Assembly: GCA_027596945.1 (NCBI GenBank) | Contig: JADGJH010001084.1 | Location: 1-12,055, forward strand | Reading direction: 5' to 3' | Source: Physocladia obscura | Lineage: Eukaryota > Chytridiomycota > Chytridiomycetes > Chytridiales > Chytriomycetaceae | DNA length: 12,055 bases | Shown here: positions 6,647-12,055 of the stretch, in pieces | Numbering within the stretch: position 1 is the stretch's first letter | How the letters are laid out: each line of letters opens with the position of its first letter | Notes under the pieces: generated by a model | What the model was told of the DNA's origin: nothing | Databases searched by the model: none | What the model saw: the letters and a program-made list of their open reading frames with translations, nothing else | Translations under genes and position numbers: made by a program

Positions 6647-9600
6647 ATGATTCCACGCGTTAACCTCGTATTTTTAGGCTTTCCTGGTACACTAAGAAGA
6701 ATTGTACCTGATCCCAGTGAAATCAATAGCAACAACAACTCATCAGAAAGTTTGGAACTCGGAAATTTGACAATATCTGAAGAAAAAGCAAAATCAGCTG
6801 GCGCATCGCGTCGTGTTGCCCTCTTGCTTGATTATCCGTCTCAAAAATTTGCAGATTACAAAAAATCCAGCAATGGGTGCTGTTGTTTGACCGGCAAGCC
6901 AGATATCTGCGGCTGCGGAAATGAAAATGAAAGACAAACTACAAAATTGACTACCCTTTATGAAGTGGTGATGCGCGCAGGTCGGAAAAACTTGGCGGCC
7001 GACAAGGCAGTGGCGAAATGCCTTTCGTCGGTTCGACGAAGGCAAAATATTGGTGCTTTGACACTATACAGCGGCAGTCCTGATTTTGCCCTGCTACCCC
7101 TAAATATGAGTGCAGAAATTTTACGCGACGGTGATTGTCTTCTTGTTGTCTGGTCAGCTATGCCCGGTACAAAAAAAGGGAAAAACTTTATTTAGTTGAT
7201 TTAAATTTCTTAAATGAACAGATGAGTCTCGTAACGTAAAAAGCGTTGCAAAGCAACAAAAATCAATTCCAAATGCCTACTCAAGCTCTCATGTTGACGT
7301 ATTTGGCATTATTGCTGCAAACGGAGGTGTTCAAAATGGCGGAAAAACAGGTTGGAGGCATACTGAATCATTTCCGAAAGACGTCAATCTCGAACATGTA
7401 ACTACGGATAGTTTATTAGAAATTCAAGCAAATCGTGGCTCAAACGTTTCACATATCGAATCAACTTTTCAAGAGAACATTTCTGAAAATATTATTCAAG
7501 AAAGTCACTGTTCAATAGATAAAACTGAAACGCGCCAATTAGTTGAGATGGAAAATTTAGAGTCAAATCCTATATCAACTTCTGAATTTTCAAATCGTAT
7601 TTGCTCGAATATTTCCCTTGAAAATAACGACGAAAAATCAGATAAATCGAACGCAATCGATTTTGAAAATTTTACGAATAATTATCAATACGAAGGGCGC
7701 TTAACCAGTAACAGTATTTTAAGTAAACTTTCACAAAATTTAAGTGAACGGTCTCAAAAATCGCAGCAAATCAACGATAGTTCTCCAAACAGCTGTGAGG
7801 AAAAATTACTTACTGAACAATTTGAAAATTCAAAATCCCCTACAACTTTTAAAAATGATACAAAATCTTCCAAAGATGAAAATCTGGAGTCAAATGTTTT
7901 CACGTCACACTCAGTCGACTCAATTTCCGAAATTCAAGAAAGCAGCGAAGATTTGATTCCTGAAGCTTTAAAATTATTGCATACAGAAACTTCCCAAGAA
8001 CGAAACAGAGCTAAATCGTCGGAACGTACAATTGAAATATTAAGAAGTATGGGTGCGATGATGGATTCTGTTTCTTTGAGAATTGATTCAGCTTTGCACC
8101 AATGTAATTCAGTTTGAAATTAGAATTTGAAAAAAGCTTATTATTCATTTTATAAAGCCAGAACTAGTGATTCTATACCATTAATTACCAAAAACTCAAA
8201 CAAACCAACAGCGTAAGCGGCTAAAATTAATATTTTTGATTACTGAAATTGTATCCAGCAGCGACCATGCTTCAGTTGAAGAAAAAAACTCATCAGAAAC
8301 AGAAATCTCCAAGATAAATATATCGTATAAAAGTATTGAAAGTAATCTAAACTTATGCAATCAACCCGAGAGCACAAAGCTAAGTCAAAGCACTGCAGAT
8401 AATAATTTATCGCATCACAAAATTGATGAATCCAATATCTCGCTTCCAAAAGCATCAGTAATTTCCTTGGCAAAATCCTCTCATTCTCAGCAAGATCACA
8501 GTGCTCACGAAAACAGCGCAACTTCGCTGGAACTCTTGCATGAAAATTTAATCGACAAGCTCTATGAATTTGCTGAACAGCTTCCACTTTCTCCTCAACA
8601 CTCGGTTACAGAAAAGACTCGAAATACCTCCTCAAATGCCAGTGTCTTGAAATCCACTGAATTAATTCAGAACGAAATTTCTCCATCGTATTCTGCCCAA
8701 AAAATTCTTTCCAGCTCAAAAAAATTATCAAAACCTGCTGGATTGACCACTTCAGAAACTTTTGACTTTGAAACAAAAAAATTATCTGATTCAAATACAA
8801 AATTTTTTGGCATTGCAAAATCCTCAGAAAAAATGAGAGAAGAGATATCAAATTCCACTTCTTCAGTTTCCAAATCATTCCTTAATAAAATTGCAAGCAT
8901 TTCGGTCAAAACAATTTTTAAAACAGGTAATTAATAGTCATTATGTGAATTTGTTTTCATGCAATTAAACTTTTTGTTATAGAAAAATCAAAAACCCCAA
9001 ATACATTAAGTCCTCAGAGCTCTGCAAAAAATTCTGAAAAAGATTTGAAAAAGACAGAAGCTCTATCTGAGCATACTGAACTTGATCCATTTCAAAAAAA
9101 CTCTGACACAAAGTTTAAATACATTCAAAATATTGAAAGCGAAAATGAATGTAATACTTCAATTATTTTGAAATTACTTGAAATAAATAACATCTTGCCA
9201 GATGCAAAAATTCACAATTCAGACACAAAATTAAGCAACTCCAAACGGCAAAGTCCAAAAGATAGCAGTAATAACATCAAGAGTGATCAAGCACCTCAGC
9301 AAGCTAAAACATCAGAATCAGATGCTGATATATTTTTCAAGACGTCTTCAAGTTCAAGTTCAAAGAATTTCACAATTTCACCATCTTCCAGTCAAAAAGG
9401 GAGCCAAAAATCTCTCCATGACAAGCAATCAATCATGCCAGTTGAAATTGACTTGTTTCAAATATCCTCATCCTCCAATCCAGATATTTTTATTGCAAAC
9501 GGAACAAGCAATGTTGCGCAATCAAAAGAAAGCTTGGTTTCAGATTCCAGAAAATCAAAATATTCTGAACGCAGTGAAAGGGATAGCCACAGAAGCAACT

Positions 9601-9872
9601 CAATCTCACAAAATTTGAAAAATCGGAACGATAACAGCTCGCCGCCTCGATCGAGCTCGTCTACAAGCTTAACATCATCACATAGTACATTTCAGATATC
9701 AAAAAGTCATATTTCTGAATCAAAAGAAAAATATCGGCCAATCAGTATTCCAAACAGTAAAAACAACAGTTTGAATAAATTGCGAAGACCAAAATCTATC
9801 ATCCATACAAATGATAGTATTTCTTCTACATCAAGCCAGAGTGTAAGTTCAGCAGATTCAAGAAGGACCTAG
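6647..9872 (+). CDS. Large Ser-rich protein with possible coilin-like N-terminal domain
   Basis: Exons 6647-7166, 7222-8103, 8276-8926 and 8983-9872 join in frame to about 980 residues. The first and last introns (GTACAA...ACAG, 55 nt; GTAATT...TATAG, 56 nt) are well supported by phase. The middle one (172 nt) is a best guess, but an intron is needed because the third open stretch has no usable ATG. Residues 55-170 resemble the coilin N-terminal ubiquitin-like fold: RRVALLLDYP, a helical LYEVVMRAG...KCLSSVRRR segment, then LTLYSGSPDFALLPLN and ILRDGDCLLVVW, matching the coilin LY-x-G...LLP...ILRD-x-D-x-L-x-V pattern. A Cys-rich insert (CCCLTGKPDICGC, 78-90) interrupts it. The remaining 800 or so residues are Ser/Asn/Lys/Glu-rich, probably disordered, with SSSSSSSK near 9350 and RSSSSTSLTSSHS near 9650. 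I see no Tudor-like C-terminal domain. Coilin organises Cajal bodies; that role is only a suggestion here. Confidence 0.6.
7167..7221 (+). other. Intron 1 of the coilin-like gene (55 nt, phase 1)
   Basis: Donor G/GTACAA and acceptor AACAG join VVWSAMP to DESRNVKSVAK, bypassing an in-frame TAG at 7193-7195. The downstream frame is open for several hundred codons and has no suitable start of its own near the junction. Confidence 0.7.
8104..8275 (+). other. Probable intron 2 of the coilin-like gene (172 nt)
   Basis: Donor T/GTAATT, the same hexamer as the well-supported third intron, and acceptor CTTCAG agree in phase 1 and remove the TGA at 8115-8117. Other acceptors (CAACAG at 8211, TCCAG at 8257) exist but need different donors. 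It is longer than its neighbours, so a small extra exon inside is possible. Confidence 0.45.
8927..8982 (+). other. Intron 3 of the coilin-like gene (56 nt, phase 1)
   Basis: ACAG/GTAATT...TTATAG/AAAAATC. Removal joins TIFKT to EKSKTPNTLSPQ in one frame, and the two flanking stretches have the same Ser/Lys/Asn-rich composition. Confidence 0.8.
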
Positions 9873-10736
9873 ATTGGAGTGGCTTTTTAAAAATAATTGA
9901 ATAAGCACAGAAAATATATTTATATTCGTTGAACATAAATTTAACTTCAAGTTTTTGGACACGTAATCTTTGATACTTCAGTAGCATATGAATTTTCCCA
10001 ATTTTTGAGGTCTCAGCATTTCAAATAAATACATCAAATTTCCTTGTCATTTTCAATTCCTTCTTGCCATGTGGCCCATACTCTTTGTATTATACTGTTG
10101 GCCTTCCATCATATTTTACTATAATTTTTGCCAATTCAAAGTTGAAATATCACTGACAAATGATGTTATGCTCACAACTGTGCACAAGAATCAGTTTTGT
10201 ATTTGTTATAATAAACAGAAAAAGTCTGCACTTATCCCTAAGGTAGCTATAAGTCCTGTACAACAACTCTAAGTGCCACTCTTATGGTGGAAGACCTGCA
10301 TTGGTGCAAAGACATTAGTTGAGCTCAATGTGCCACTGGCCTTGCAGAAATGTTTGCATCCTGCAAACAACATGCCATTTTTCAGGACATAGTATTGGCC
10401 AAAAGATTCAAGACTTTTCCCTCATCTGTTTTTGTATCATGGTCTTTGAATCCACAAAGATCTTTATGACCCATGGCCCCTCATTAAAGTATAAAAAGAT
10501 TCAAGCTGTATTAAAATATGAATTCACTCTTTATTGAAAGAAATCACTCAATTTTGCTTAAAAAGTAAAGAAACAAACAGTAGACTTGTCATTAAGCAAG
10601 AGCTTTTGTATTAATACAAAAAAATTTTGTGTAGGTAGGTAGAAAAATGCAAGATTTATTTAAAGACTGTTTGGAATTTTTATGATTGAGGATTTTTGAA
10701 CAATGGAAATCTAGAATAAAGAAAAGAGAATGCTTG
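9873..10736. other. Non-coding stretch: 3' end of the Ser-rich gene, then possible retroelement remains
   Basis: AATAAA at 10024-10029 may be the poly(A) signal of the gene ending at 9872. Beyond that, frames on both strands are short. On the minus strand, below the RNase H relic, short peptides such as YYVLKNGMLFA (around 10390-10430) resemble the link between RNase H and integrase in Ty3/gypsy polyproteins, but stops are frequent and no integrase zinc-binding or catalytic motif is readable. The stretch is probably decayed element sequence. Confidence 0.3.
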
Positions 10737-11815
10737 CTAAAAATCCTTACCATGCACAATCATAAACAAAGATTGCAACACTCCTTCTTTAAGAACACCA
10801 TCTCTCTGTAGACACAATTTTTCATATTGTTTTGCATTGCCATGTTGGTTAACTCTTGACAAAAAGTTGGCAGCAACTTGCATTTTGTCTGGAACATGCA
10901 CTAAAGTGATGTCATAATCAGAGAGAGCATAAACCCATTGTTAAAATCTGCCAGTCAGATCACCTTTGTTAGAAAAGGGATGAGAGCAGAGTTGTCAGTT
11001 TCAATTGCAATAGGGTTATTAAAAATACATTTGTCAATTGAGTTGAGAGTGCATACAACAGCAAGACCTTCATCATCTGTGTTTAAACAGTGTTTTTTTC
11101 AACATCTGTTAGAGTTCTAGAAATGAAGGCAACAGGCTTCCTGCATTCTTCAAGTTATTTCCTTTAGCATAGATCACTGCTCCAGGCAATAGCATATCCT
11201 GAAACATCACATTCAATGATGTATCCATCATCCTCAGTAGGAATGTGCAGAGTTATGTCAATACATAATTTCTCAACAAGTATTTGGAATAAAATCTTGC
11301 AAGATTCAGTTTAACTCTGTTTTAAATTGTCTCTTAAGAGATTATACAAAGACATAACAATTTCAGAAAAAATTGCATACAAAATCTCTTAAAGTAGTTT
11401 GCACACCCAAGAAATGGCTGCAAATTATTTAACTTCATTTGGAGTTGGCCAGTTAGATATCTTTGTTATTTTGCCGGGATTGTTCCTTAATTCTTCATGT
11501 GAAATGACATGACCCAAAGAATGGGAGATCAGAGTAAAAGAACTTACACTTTGAATATGTTTAATTTTTATGCTATATTCTTAGGTCAAAGCGCTCTTCA
11601 GCCATGTTAGAGAAAATTATAACATTATCAATGTATACCATCAATATGATATCCTTTAATCCTGCAAGTAAAGTATCCATAAGGTGCTGAAATGCAGAGG
11701 GAGCATTTGTCAATCCAAATGGTAACACATTGAAAATTGATTTAAACCTTGAATGATTATGAAAGCAATTTTATGTTTTACTTTCTTCTGAGAATGGTAT
11801 TCTAGTTTATTATTG
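10737..11815 (-). mobile_element. Decayed Ty3/gypsy-type retrotransposon fragment (reverse transcriptase and RNase H)
   Basis: Conceptual translation on the minus strand gives family landmarks in the right order, spread over several frames. They are KIAF (about 11770), LPFGLTNAPSAFQ (about 11680-11725), VYIDNVIIFS (YIDN at 11635-11624, where functional enzymes have YxDD), LGHVISHEELR (about 11480-11520), ISNWPTPNEVK, IIECDVSGYAIAW (about 11180-11215), KPVAFISRTLTDVEKN, DDEGLAVV, AIETDNSAL and AANFLSR (about 10860; usually ADALSR). Stops and frameshifts separate the pieces, for example before LPFGL, after DL in the palm, and inside RNase H. No long terminal repeat, gag or protease region is seen, so both ends are missing or beyond recognition. 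It cannot encode an active enzyme and is best treated as a pseudogene fragment. Confidence 0.88.
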
Positions 11816-11862
11816 AAGAGCTTCTGACTTCCCGTGTCTCATAACCCTCCAACAACACATTC

Positions 11863-11938
11863 CCTAAGCAACATACCCCAAATTATTTTATCCTCGAAAT
11901 CCTAAGCAACATACCCCAAATTATTTTATCCTCGAAAT
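11863..11938. repeat. Perfect 38-bp direct tandem duplication
   Basis: CCTAAGCAACATACCCCAAA and the following 18 bases (through CTCGAAAT) occur twice head to tail, at 11863-11900 and 11901-11938, with no mismatch. No coding frame or known repeat family is recognised. Perfect identity suggests a recent duplication or an assembly artefact. Confidence 0.95.
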
Positions 11939-11984
11939 CTGAACAGAGTGAAGAATGAGAGTTTTACAACCCAAACCTGTTACG

Positions 11985-12055
11985 AAAAAAAAAAGCAATT
12001 TTTTACAAAAAAAATTAAAAAAAAAATAAAAAAAAAAAACAAAAAAACACAAAAA
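11985..12055. repeat. A-rich low-complexity end of the window
   Basis: This stretch is mostly A runs of 5-11 broken by single T, C or G bases. It could be a simple-sequence tract bordering the retroelement or a contig edge. It is not a telomere: no regular G-rich or C-rich short repeat is visible. Confidence 0.8.

Noticed and set aside
8240..8909. Minus-strand open frames of 80-115 codons opposite the Ser-rich gene
   Set aside because: They arise from biased composition of the plus-strand gene and show no motif or splice logic of their own.
10224..10240. CCCTAAGGTAGC resembling the large-subunit rRNA segment and the I-CeuI recognition core
   Set aside because: The match is only about 11-12 nt, and the flanking sequence does not resemble rRNA or the rest of the site.
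10069..10272. A plus-strand 67-codon ATG frame starting MWPILFVLYCW
   Set aside because: Hydrophobic AT-driven frame antisense to probable element remains; no supporting motif or splice signal.
11985..12055. Telomere or retroposon poly(A) tail
   Set aside because: The tract is irregular, with no telomeric unit. The adjacent relic is a Ty3/gypsy-type element on the minus strand, whose 3' end lies at the other side, so this is not its tail.

Overview
The window looks like nuclear DNA of a eukaryote, most likely a fungus and perhaps an early-diverging one; the lineage is inference only. The evidence is short spliceosomal introns (about 40-170 nt, GT...AG, many with GTGAGT, GTAAGT or GTAATT donors), AT-rich intergenic DNA, monocistronic genes without ribosome binding sites, a eukaryotic-style N-acetylglucosamine-6-phosphate deacetylase and a decayed Ty3/gypsy-type retrotransposon.

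Layout. Positions 1-1030 show no convincing gene. Positions 1031-2092 (+) hold a tentative four-exon gene of unknown function; its last exon carries a DYSQEWAKYF motif resembling the C-terminal repeats of FUBP/KH-type RNA-binding proteins. Positions 2314-3168 (+) encode a 284-residue low-complexity protein of unknown function. Positions 3358-4047 (+) encode a 229-residue protein with a divergent ubiquitin-like domain. Convergent to it, 6485-4272 (-) is the best-identified gene: a seven-exon N-acetylglucosamine-6-phosphate deacetylase with a complete catalytic set and an unusual N-terminal extension. A 161-bp divergent intergenic region separates it from 6647-9872 (+), a four-exon gene for a protein of about 980 residues. 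That protein has a possible coilin-like N-terminal fold followed by a very long Ser/Asn/Lys-rich tail.

The right end (about 9873-12055) is repeat-derived. A minus-strand reverse transcriptase/RNase H relic with stops, frameshifts and lost catalytic aspartates spans about 10737-11815. It is followed by a perfect 38-bp tandem duplication and an A-rich low-complexity end.

The genes do not form an obvious pathway. The deacetylase acts in amino-sugar catabolism (GlcNAc-6-P to GlcN-6-P plus acetate), relevant to chitin recycling if the host is a fungus. Two other genes may carry ubiquitin-fold domains. The most unusual points are the spliced extension of the deacetylase with a predicted 13-nt microexon, and the large coilin-like/disordered protein sharing its promoter region.
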